This document shows, in pieces, positions 1 to 7,383 of a DNA stretch of 14,780 nt (positions are counted from its first letter, which is position 1; every line of letters starts with the position of its first letter). The notes under the pieces were generated by a model. That model was not told the origin of the DNA and made no database searches. It saw nothing but the letters and a program-made list of their open reading frames with translations. The position numbers were made by a program, and so were the translations under genes. This DNA comes from SIG78 sp045533055 (GTDB lineage Bacteria; Verrucomicrobiota; Lentisphaeria; Victivallales; Victivallaceae): positions 1 through 14,780 of the forward strand of contig JAZSHD010000059.1 of assembly GCA_045533055.1 (NCBI GenBank). Reading direction: 5' to 3'.

Positions 1-87
1 AGAAACGTCAGTGAAGGTGTGTTTTCTTTAGAAACAGACCGTCGCAGAAATCTGATATTGCAAGATATATGGGAGTACGACAAATGA
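1..87 (+). CDS. C-terminal end of an unidentified upstream gene
   Basis: Reading from base 1, the frame is open for 28 codons and ends at TGA 85-87. The tail is polar and charged (it includes LETDRRRN and ends IWEYDK) and I do not recognise it. The stop overlaps the ATG at 84 of the next gene in an ATGA arrangement, the usual sign of translational coupling. This supports both a real upstream gene in the same operon and the choice of start for the FHA protein. The rest of the gene lies outside the window, so no function can be given. Confidence 0.6.
   Translation, partial: RNVSEGVFSLETDRRRNLILQDIWEYDK
71..75 (+). promoter_or_regulatory. Ribosome binding site deciding the FHA protein start
   Basis: GGGAG lies 8 nt before the ATG at 84. 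The earlier in-frame ATG at 69 has no comparable site, and its own third base starts this motif. With the ATGA overlap to the upstream gene, this favours 84 as the true start. Confidence 0.65.
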
Positions 88-2414
88 GCATTTTAGGGAA
101 TTTGAACAGCACTGCTGAGAATAATAAAAAGGAATTGCACATTGGCATTGAACACAATGGAATTCTGTTATACGAAATATATACAGAAGAGTTTACCAAA
201 GAAATTTCTATTGGCAGAAGTTCTCAATGCGATTGGAGTTTGAGTAATATTGATGAATCGGCGAGCGGTAAACACGCTCTGATTTCATTGCGTAAAGGAA
301 ATTTCTATCTTACGGATCTCGGCAGCCGTAACGGAATGTATTTCCAGGCAAAGCGAATTACTGAAAAGAAACTGACTCCAGGTGATAAAATCAGTTTGGG
401 TGAGTGTATTGTTTTTGTTGATGATGAGTCAAAAAAACTGAAAAAACTTTCTCAGCTGAATCAAATTGAATATGTAAACAGCAGTGGACGCAAAGTTGTT
501 TTTGATATATCAAAACCTGAAACGGTCATTGGTTCCGGACCGAATGCGGATATCAAAATTCAAGATCAGTTGATTTCATCCTCTCATGCGATAATATCCT
601 TGAGAAACGATGGCAGTTGTTGGTTGAAAGATAATGGAAGCCGTAATGGTACCAGCGTAAATGGCAAGGAGTTAGTTGAAGGTTCCGAACGAATGCTTCA
701 AGAAGGGGATGTCATCACGATTGCCTATCTGGAAATGAAATTCCTTGATGCAGCAGTATTGCACGAAAGTTCCAAACTTCTTACTTCCATCGTGATTGCC
801 GGAATAACAATTCTTGTCGTTCTGGGCGGATATATTGGCTACATGCAGTTGACTCCTTCTGCTGATGCAATTATTGCTGCCGCAAGAAAAGAGTCAGCAA
901 ATTTGAATTTTACTGCGGCAGAAAAATTGTTGAGCGACTCGAAATTGGCACGAAATGCCGATGACGCAGCTTCTGAAAGAGAAACGTTATCCCGCCAAAT
1001 TACTACATGGAAAAACACTATATATATATGGAATATGGTAAAAGAAGATCTTGTCAACAAGGATTTTAATACCGCAAACAGCAAATTGGCAAGTATCAAT
1101 CATTCCGACTTAAACACTTGGAATTGGAACAATGATGCTGCGTTTGTAGAAAAAAGCAAAGCTCAAGCAGTCAAATTAATTCTTGACAGTTGTTCCGGGG
1201 TTGATTCTCTCCTGAAACAGGAAAACGAGTCTTTTGCACGTATTGAAAAACAAAAAATGGATTTGTCTTTTGCAATGCGCAACGGGGAACAATATAAAAG
1301 TGAAGAGTTTATGAAATCTCTACTGCAAGAAGGTTCAAAACAGTTGCAACAACTTGATCGTGTGATGCAGGAACATAAGTACCTGAATAACATCATCAGT
1401 TTGCTCAGCCATAAAAAGCCAGATTATCAACGGATAGTTGCGGATTTGACAAAACTTTCAGAAACAGGTCAGGAAGCAGTACAAATCAAAGCCAAACGAA
1501 TTCTGATCCCTGTGCGAAATCTCGCCAGAGAAACAAATCGTATGCTTGAAATGGTCAATAAAGTTTGTGCTCTTGATTTTGCAGCAGTTGAAGCATTTTC
1601 ATTAGATTTGCCGGATTCTGTTGATTATTCATCTGAGAAAAACATTGCAACCTTGAAACAAGGATTGATTGATAATGTAAAGCAACTCAAAGATTCATCT
1701 GTTCAAATTTCTATTTTGTATCGTAATTTGAAAGAGCAAGGTGTTGTTCCAAATCAAAAAGTAGTTGCTATAGAACATTTCCTTGATCCTGATACAATGA
1801 AACAGGTCTATTCTTTTGATTTGTTTGAATTTGATGTTCCACGCATTTCCAGAAAAGAACCTGTTGGAACATACGACAAATTACTGGGATATGAATTTAT
1901 GTATGATTATTTGAAAAATATTCATACCGATATGATGACCCTGAACATTGAAGATTTGCCGTTCAAGCCGCAAATTTATCTTGCCCGGACTATCTTTACT
2001 GATGTCGATAAATTTCTCACCTATGTTGATCGGGATGAAAATCTGTGGTTTCACAACGGAAAATTAAATCATTTCATTGAACATTGCAGAACAATACCTC
2101 CTTTGAGAGATAAAATTATAGCTCAAAGCAAAAGTGCATTTTCAGCAAAGAATAAACGGGCTCAACTTTTAGCGAAGGGAATTGCATTGTATTTCAGCAG
2201 TATAAAAACTCCGTCAAAGGATGCGAATGAAAAACTTGCAACTGAGTTCCAGAGCCTCACAAAAATGGTACAAAAAAAAGATCGGGAGTTTTCCCGTTCT
2301 ATGCCGGAAGAACAAATCAAACTCCGGGACGAAATTATTGCGGTAGGTTTTCCCGGTGATCCTATTGTAAGAAAAATGTGGCGTATGCGTCCTTCTGAAA
2401 AGCGGAGAAAATAA
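84..2414 (+). CDS. Double-FHA single-pass membrane protein
   Basis: The protein has 776 residues from ATG 84; an in-frame ATG at 69 would add five. Two forkhead-associated domains, which bind phosphothreonine peptides, are visible. FHA1 (about 18-112) has GRSSQCD, SGKH and GSRNG. FHA2 (about 128-222) has SGPNAD, SSSH and GSRNGTSVNG; its usual Gly-Arg is Gly-Ser, so ligand binding may be altered. One hydrophobic segment (about 234-254) follows, then roughly 520 residues that look mostly helical, with no known domain. The expected topology is FHA domains in the cytoplasm and a long C-terminal region across the membrane. PP2C and kinase genes follow directly, so it is probably a sensor or scaffold read by that phosphorylation switch. 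The FHA calls are firm; the function of the C-terminal part is unknown. Confidence 0.9.
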   Translation: MSILGNLNSTAENNKKELHIGIEHNGILLYEIYTEEFTKEISIGRSSQCDWSLSNIDESASGKHALISLRKGNFYLTDLGSRNGMYFQAKRITEKKLTPGDKISLGECIVFVDDESKKLKKLSQLNQIEYVNSSGRKVVFDISKPETVIGSGPNADIKIQDQLISSSHAIISLRNDGSCWLKDNGSRNGTSVNGKELVEGSERMLQEGDVITIAYLEMKFLDAAVLHESSKLLTSIVIAGITILVVLGGYIGYMQLTPSADAIIAAARKESANLNFTAAEKLLSDSKLARNADDAASERETLSRQITTWKNTIYIWNMVKEDLVNKDFNTANSKLASINHSDLNTWNWNNDAAFVEKSKAQAVKLILDSCSGVDSLLKQENESFARIEKQKMDLSFAMRNGEQYKSEEFMKSLLQEGSKQLQQLDRVMQEHKYLNNIISLLSHKKPDYQRIVADLTKLSETGQEAVQIKAKRILIPVRNLARETNRMLEMVNKVCALDFAAVEAFSLDLPDSVDYSSEKNIATLKQGLIDNVKQLKDSSVQISILYRNLKEQGVVPNQKVVAIEHFLDPDTMKQVYSFDLFEFDVPRISRKEPVGTYDKLLGYEFMYDYLKNIHTDMMTLNIEDLPFKPQIYLARTIFTDVDKFLTYVDRDENLWFHNGKLNHFIEHCRTIPPLRDKIIAQSKSAFSAKNKRAQLLAKGIALYFSSIKTPSKDANEKLATEFQSLTKMVQKKDREFSRSMPEEQIKLRDEIIAVGFPGDPIVRKMWRMRPSEKRRK

Positions 2415-2416
2415 TC

Positions 2417-3289
2417 ATGCTTGTTGAATGGCAAAATTATATAGACGTGTTTGCTTTTACCCATGTGGGAAAGGTAAGAAAAAATAATGAAGACTCCATT
2501 CTTGAAATGAAAAACTGTGGTTTTTTTGCAGTTTCTGATGGAATGGGTGGCGGTAATGCTGGCGAAATCGCCAGCCAGATGATTGTGTCCAATCTGAAAA
2601 ATGCCCTTGAAAATTCTTCCGGTATTCCGGGAGAACGGGAAGGGAATGTAATCAGAGCTGCAAATCAGGCAAATTATCAAATTAATGATTTTGCCGCAGA
2701 ACGGCACTATTCTTCAATGGGGGCAACTCTTGTCAGTTGTTTGTTAAATCCATGGTATCCATCTGTAGCTACTGTGCTTCACGCTGGAGACAGTCGACTT
2801 TACAGATTACGTGATGATGAATTAGAGTGCCTGACTGAAGATCATACCGTTGCAACAGCCTCAAAAGTTTCCGAAAGTAAGTTGGCACCAATGTTCCGTG
2901 GGGTATTGACCAATGCTCTCGGTACCGGTGTCGAATTTTTCCTGGAAAGAACAAGTATCAATGTACAAAGGGATGACCTTTATATTTTATGTTCTGACGG
3001 ACTATCCCGTATGGTTACAGATCAGGAAATTCAACAGATATGCGTCCCTTTGATCAACGCCCCCAGTAAGCAGATATGTCAAACGTTGATTGAAACTGCC
3101 TTGGATAATGGCGGGCGTGACAATGTTTCTGTGATTGTTCTCAAAATAAAAAAACTCTGGAAGGAGTATTCTCCGTCACGAAAAGAAGCAGAGTCAGAAG
3201 CCAATGCCCAAACTCAAAACCTGATGGATTTATCCGAAACCCCGCAAACCGAGATCATAGATGCAGCTTTGGCAAAAGACAACCAATAA
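2417..3289 (+). CDS. PP2C-family protein Ser/Thr phosphatase
   Basis: This is a metal-dependent (PPM/PP2C) phosphatase of 290 residues that would remove phosphate from Ser/Thr on kinase substrates in the cytoplasm. The family motifs appear in order: R21 and NNED (23-26), DGMGGG (41-46), SMGATL (100-105), HAGDSR (122-127), TEDHT (140-144), CSDGLS (192-197) and GGRDN (232-236). The metal-binding Asp residues are all present, so it should be active. The last 45 or so residues are polar and probably disordered. It starts 2 nt after the FHA gene, with GGAG 9 nt upstream located inside that gene's 3' end. The following kinase gene overlaps its 3' end by 29 nt. Its likely role is to oppose the kinases of this operon. 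Confidence 0.93.
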   Translation: MLVEWQNYIDVFAFTHVGKVRKNNEDSILEMKNCGFFAVSDGMGGGNAGEIASQMIVSNLKNALENSSGIPGEREGNVIRAANQANYQINDFAAERHYSSMGATLVSCLLNPWYPSVATVLHAGDSRLYRLRDDELECLTEDHTVATASKVSESKLAPMFRGVLTNALGTGVEFFLERTSINVQRDDLYILCSDGLSRMVTDQEIQQICVPLINAPSKQICQTLIETALDNGGRDNVSVIVLKIKKLWKEYSPSRKEAESEANAQTQNLMDLSETPQTEIIDAALAKDNQ

Positions 3290-4010
3290 TCTTGCTATTG
3301 AAAACTTATGGCAAAAAACTCAGGCTGACATAAAAAAGATGTTTCAGCCGGATTCATTATGTACCCAACGTTTTTTACCATATCAATACTTGTCGGTTTT
3401 GCAGGATGAGATATTACTTTCCGGGATGCAACCAGAAAGAATCCAATTGTTGACCGACAAAATATTTTTGCATAGAATAACAGGAGGTCATCCTGAATTA
3501 CAACATTTGTTAAAAGTATTTGGATATACACCGGATGCCGGAAATTTTACGCTTTGGGGGCATAAAATAACAGAAATACTTGGCAGAGGAAGTTCGTCAG
3601 TAGTTTACTGTACAGATGAACATTATGCATTAAAAGTAGTCTCTGCGAGCGGCAGGGATAAATTATTTCAGGAATATATCCGCATTTCCGGGATAAAATG
3701 CAACAATATTGTCAACGCATATGATTTTTATGAGTCAACAGAGGGAGCAGGAATGTTACTGGAACAACTTTCATCTCCTTCTTGTGATACGAATGGATAT
3801 ATATGTGGCTTGGACTATTTACATCAAATAGGCTTATGCCATGGAGATATACGTTATAGCAATCTTGGATCTGATAATAACGGTGCAGCCAAACTTTTTG
3901 ATTTGGGCAACAGTTTTTATGGAACAACAGGCTCAATGCAAAAAGAAAAAAAAGATTTAAGATTACTACTTGAAAAATTTACTATGAACAATAAACAAAG
4001 AATTTATTAA
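3261..4010 (+). CDS. Very small atypical protein kinase (Bud32/RIO-like layout)
   Basis: The protein has 249 residues: an N-terminal helical extension of about 100, then a minimal kinase fold. Visible elements are a Gly-rich loop (LGRGSSS, 107-113), the ATP lysine in ALKVV (K125), a possible helix-C glutamate (E138), a catalytic loop HGDIRYSN (194-201; Asp196, Asn201) and DLG (214-216). The stretch from hinge to catalytic loop is short, and only 33 residues follow DLG, against more than 100 in ordinary Ser/Thr kinases. HGD in place of HRD, and the KKDLRLLL helix soon after DLG, recall compact Bud32/RIO-type kinases. It could be an active minimal kinase or a degraded one. The start at 3261 overlaps the phosphatase gene by 29 nt, with GAGAT about 5 nt upstream; an internal ATG at 3339 is a weaker alternative. 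Confidence 0.7.
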   Translation: MQLWQKTTNNLAIENLWQKTQADIKKMFQPDSLCTQRFLPYQYLSVLQDEILLSGMQPERIQLLTDKIFLHRITGGHPELQHLLKVFGYTPDAGNFTLWGHKITEILGRGSSSVVYCTDEHYALKVVSASGRDKLFQEYIRISGIKCNNIVNAYDFYESTEGAGMLLEQLSSPSCDTNGYICGLDYLHQIGLCHGDIRYSNLGSDNNGAAKLFDLGNSFYGTTGSMQKEKKDLRLLLEKFTMNNKQRIY

Positions 4011-4013
4011 ATT

Positions 4014-5762
4014 ATGTTGCTTCTCTATCGGGACATACAAAACAATTTTATAGAAGTTGAACTTCCGCAAGAAGGGGGAATTGTCGGCTATGTGGCTGAT
4101 AATTTCATAGTTCTTGACGCGATAGGAATCTCCGGAAAGCATATGCGGCTTTCATCTGAAGGAGATTATCTTTTTATTGAGGATCTTCAAAGCCTTAATG
4201 GGACGTACATCAACCAAAAATTACTCTCAGAAAAAACACAATTATCTGACGGAGATGTTGTCCAAATAGGTTTGCTTCAGTTGCGGTTCAATACAGGGTT
4301 CAATTTATGGTCGATGACTGCTGAAAAGCCGGAAAATTCGATTTTTTCAGCAGATGAGTACGATATAACTGAGTTTCAAGAAGCAGAAGAGGAATTTTCA
4401 ACGGCAGTTACTGTCATTGCTTCGCCGGAAATCAAAGCCGCTTTGAAATCGGGTAATGTATCTGCATTGCAGAACTTTGCCCCACCTCAGAATACAAATG
4501 TAACAGTAGGATCAAAATTTTCTTTAGAAAACTTAAAGGAACTCGGTAAATATAAAATCATAAAGAAAATAGGGAAAGGCGGCATGGGAATTGTATTCCT
4601 GGCCCGTCATAAAGTTCTGAATTCCTATAGAGCATTAAAAGTTTTGCCTCATTCTGTCAAAGAAGAAAATTATGACTTTTATGAACGTTTTATGCGGGAA
4701 GCACGTATTGCCTCTGACATTCGTCATCCCAACATTGTCGGCGTTATGGATGCAGAAGCTGATGTGGAACAGGACATCTCATATATTGTCATGGAATTTA
4801 TCGACGGGGGAAACCTGCGAAGAATTCTGAAAATACAGAAAAAATTGCCGGAAATACAAGTCTTGCTGATTGCAAGAAGTATAGCTGCAGCCTTGAAAGG
4901 AATTGCAGAACATAATATTATACACAGGGACATAAAACCTGATAATATCATGTTTACAAGGCACGGAGAAGTAAAACTTGCGGATTTGGGGATTGCTAAA
5001 AACGATAATGATGATGCCAATATAACGCAAAGTGATGCAATGATTGGCACACCTGCGTATTTATCTCCGGAACAGATTGAAAATCCGAAGGAAGTTGATA
5101 TCAGATCTGATATTTACAGTTTGGGAGCCACATTGTATGAAATGCTGACAGGAAGCCCTCCATATACAGGAAAAAACACCTATGACATTGTTCATAAAAT
5201 GCTTTCAGAATCTATTCCGGATCCGAGGTTAAAAAATCCGGCAATATCTTCTATCACAGCTAAAATTGTGATGAAAATGTTGCAGAAAAATCCCTCTAAA
5301 CGTTATCAGTCTCCACAAGCTTTGATAAATGTTTTAGACAGAATTCTTCCGCATTACTCTGACAGTGAAGTTCAAGAGATTGTCAAATCGGCTGTGTTAG
5401 GAACTGAATTGCCCCAAGGTGTAAAGAAAAATGTATCATCTGGATTAAAAGCATCAATAAATTTTATGTTTTTCAGTTGTCGTCAAAGAGTTGCGGAATT
5501 TTTTCATCCTGCTGAAAAAAACAAAATAAAACTTGATAATAGTGATATTGCAAACGGTAGTTGTTTTGCTTTTCAAATAGAGCCACCTATTGATAAAACA
5601 GTTGATTTTGTAATTTCTGTAAAAGCATCTGCAACCTATAAGATCTCATCTTTGGATGGTTGCAGCAAAGAGATAAAATCCTCTGATACAGGTTTGTTGG
5701 AATTTAAAGGTCTTTCTCCAGGAGAATATCGGATTTCACTGCAAAACAGCAAAAATCTATAA
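4014..5762 (+). CDS. FHA-domain Ser/Thr protein kinase
   Basis: This 582-residue protein combines an N-terminal FHA-like domain (about 1-95; SGKH at 40-43 and SLNGTYIN at 60-67, but the first Gly-Arg motif is replaced) with a Hanks-type kinase (about 180-445). The kinase has GKGGMG (187-192), ALKV (K209), E229, HRDIKPDN (304-311), DLG instead of DFG (324-326), GTPAYLSPEQ (345-354), DIYSLG (366-371) and the late-lobe Arg in KNPSKR (425-430). All catalytic residues are present, so it should phosphorylate Ser/Thr. No clear membrane segment is seen. The last 70 or so residues look like a small beta domain (EFKGLSPGEYRIS), similar to PEGA or carboxypeptidase-regulatory-like modules; that part is inference. 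It starts 3 nt after the small kinase, with only a weak ribosome binding site, so coupling is likely. Confidence 0.92.
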   Translation: MLLLYRDIQNNFIEVELPQEGGIVGYVADNFIVLDAIGISGKHMRLSSEGDYLFIEDLQSLNGTYINQKLLSEKTQLSDGDVVQIGLLQLRFNTGFNLWSMTAEKPENSIFSADEYDITEFQEAEEEFSTAVTVIASPEIKAALKSGNVSALQNFAPPQNTNVTVGSKFSLENLKELGKYKIIKKIGKGGMGIVFLARHKVLNSYRALKVLPHSVKEENYDFYERFMREARIASDIRHPNIVGVMDAEADVEQDISYIVMEFIDGGNLRRILKIQKKLPEIQVLLIARSIAAALKGIAEHNIIHRDIKPDNIMFTRHGEVKLADLGIAKNDNDDANITQSDAMIGTPAYLSPEQIENPKEVDIRSDIYSLGATLYEMLTGSPPYTGKNTYDIVHKMLSESIPDPRLKNPAISSITAKIVMKMLQKNPSKRYQSPQALINVLDRILPHYSDSEVQEIVKSAVLGTELPQGVKKNVSSGLKASINFMFFSCRQRVAEFFHPAEKNKIKLDNSDIANGSCFAFQIEPPIDKTVDFVISVKASATYKISSLDGCSKEIKSSDTGLLEFKGLSPGEYRISLQNSKNL

Positions 5763-5805
5763 GTTTCTACAATTAAATAACAGGATAACAGAAAGAATTT
5801 ATTTT

Positions 5806-6282
5806 ATGAAAGACGAATTAAAGAAAAACTTTGAAAGTCTGCTGAAAAACGGCGAATATGCCGAAGCAGAGAAGTTGCTCGTCCCGTATATGAAAGACAA
5901 TCCGGACGATTGGGAGGCTAAACTCTTTTACGGAACCTGCCGGATGATGCAGGGAGATACTGAAACCGCAAAACTTATTCACCAGCAGGGCGAAAAATAT
6001 TTTGAGTCCGGAAAAGATATTCCGGCAGAACAAAAATCTTTTTGGGATAAATACAAGAAATTGATATTCTATGGCTTAGTCGGCACTGCGCTGGTGTTGG
6101 TTGGAGTAGCTTCATGCGGCAAAGCGATAGAGGAACACTTTGAAGCGAAGTTATGGCAGGAGGAATGGCAAGGTATGCAAAACAAATACGCCGGGCCGCG
6201 GGAGGTATGGCAATTTAGGCACGCCAAATACGCTGGACCGTCACGACCGGAACTGGAAGCAAATGGAAAGAATATGTGGTAA
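5806..6282 (+). CDS. Leader-TM-tail membrane protein A, possible radical SAM substrate
   Basis: A 158-residue protein that I do not recognise as a named family. Residues 8-66 look like two TPR-type helical repeats (KNGEYAEAEKLL, then a second helix pair). A lysine-rich stretch (DKYKK) precedes one membrane segment (about 86-105), so the N-terminus should be cytoplasmic and the tail outside. The tail holds two consecutive 14-residue units beginning KYAGP (127-140 and 141-154), followed by KNMW. The first 23 residues and 63-100 match protein B at 9510 closely, while the tails are unrelated. The next gene, a radical SAM/SPASM enzyme, starts at a GTG inside its last codons. This leader/tail design beside a maturase suggests a modified peptide precursor, but a TPR-bearing membrane adaptor is also possible. 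Confidence 0.8.
   Translation: MKDELKKNFESLLKNGEYAEAEKLLVPYMKDNPDDWEAKLFYGTCRMMQGDTETAKLIHQQGEKYFESGKDIPAEQKSFWDKYKKLIFYGLVGTALVLVGVASCGKAIEEHFEAKLWQEEWQGMQNKYAGPREVWQFRHAKYAGPSRPELEANGKNMW
6184..6267 (+). repeat. Tandem 42-nt (14-codon) duplication in the tail of protein A
   Basis: Units at 6184-6225 and 6226-6267 both encode KYAGP at their start; a third lysine codon follows at 6268. The period is exactly 14 codons. The units have diverged after KYAGP (REVWQFRHA versus SRPELEANG), with synonymous changes within the shared part, so the duplication is not recent. Confidence 0.7.
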
Positions 6283-7325
6283 ATTTTATGTATAACCCAC
6301 TGTTATGTGTATTGGAGCTGACCAACCGCTGTAATTTGCGGTGTCCGCATTGTGCTTCAGATTCCGGAGTAAGCCGCTGTTATGAGATGAGCAGGACTGA
6401 ATTGCAGAAAGTTTTTCACGATCTGGCAGAACTGGGCTGTAATACCATCAGTATGCTTGGCGGGGAAATTCTGTTGCGTCCTGACTGGTATGAAGTCTGT
6501 CAGGACGCCCGTGATGCAGGAATGGATTTGCAGCTTATCACCAATGGTTTGCTGGTCAATAATGAAGTCCGGAAAAAATTTCTGACTCTCGATCCGCAAA
6601 CCGTTTGCGTAAGTCTGGATGGTGCAACACCGGAAACCTATAAAAAACAGCGCGGCGTGGACGGTTTTGACAAATGCATGACTTTGTTGAAACAGTTTTC
6701 AGCCGATGTTTTCCGGCAAGTCAATGCGATTACCACGTTTTCATCATTGAATATCCATGAATTTGACGATTTTGCCAAACTTTTCATTGATACAGATATT
6801 GTATGGCAGGTGCAGATGGTTCACAAAGCCGGACACCGTTTTGATGAAAAGTTACTTCTCAATCAGGAACAGTTTGAATTTTTTACCGAAAAGGCAACAT
6901 ACTATCTGAACGAATATCTGGGACGGCTGAAAATTATGACTATGGATGATTTCGGTTACTTCCCCATTACGCCAAAACTGCGTTTTATGCACCAGATCTG
7001 GGATGGCTGTAGCGCCGGACGCCGCACGATTGGAATCCGCAGCAATGGAGATGTATTAGGGTGTCTTTCGCTGGGAGATGACTTCATAGAAGCTAATTTG
7101 CTTGAAACTCCGCTGGCAGAAATCTGGAATTCCGGAAAATATTTTCAGCGTTTCCGGCAAAAGGAAGATTTGCTCTGCGGACAATGTGCAAAATGTACTT
7201 TCGGCAAAAGATGCAAAGCCGGATGTACTGCTATGGCAATAAGTTCAACAGATACCATGGGCGACAATACCTATTGTGTCCGGCGTTTGGAAGAAAAACG
7301 TCTTTTACAGGAGCTTTTCGGTTAA
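6276..7325 (+). CDS. Radical SAM/SPASM enzyme 1
   Basis: The 349-residue protein uses a [4Fe-4S] cluster and S-adenosylmethionine to make a radical. The cluster motif is C19-x3-C23-x2-C26 (CNLRCPHC), followed by LGGEILL (61-67) in the SAM-binding region. The C-terminal SPASM domain keeps a full cysteine set: C245, C263, C301, C304, C307, C313, C317 and C334, enough for two auxiliary clusters. This class mostly modifies ribosomal peptides or activates sulfatases; no sulfatase is present here. The GTG at 6276 has GGAAAG 5 nt upstream and overlaps the stop of protein A, which suggests coupling. An ATG at 6288 is an alternative start. The substrate is likely protein A, by position only. Confidence 0.9.
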   Translation: MVNFMYNPLLCVLELTNRCNLRCPHCASDSGVSRCYEMSRTELQKVFHDLAELGCNTISMLGGEILLRPDWYEVCQDARDAGMDLQLITNGLLVNNEVRKKFLTLDPQTVCVSLDGATPETYKKQRGVDGFDKCMTLLKQFSADVFRQVNAITTFSSLNIHEFDDFAKLFIDTDIVWQVQMVHKAGHRFDEKLLLNQEQFEFFTEKATYYLNEYLGRLKIMTMDDFGYFPITPKLRFMHQIWDGCSAGRRTIGIRSNGDVLGCLSLGDDFIEANLLETPLAEIWNSGKYFQRFRQKEDLLCGQCAKCTFGKRCKAGCTAMAISSTDTMGDNTYCVRRLEEKRLLQELFG

Positions 7326-7383
7326 AGGAATGAACCCATACAGCATAAAATTATTATTGGTAATAAAGGGGAGGTCTTGAACT

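Noticed and set aside
2162..2707. Minus-strand open frame of 181 codons across the FHA/PP2C boundary
   Set aside because: It lies opposite two well-supported genes and shows no domain.
1..5762. Type VI secretion control locus
   Set aside because: Only the FHA, phosphatase and kinase types match; no structural secretion genes are present in the window.
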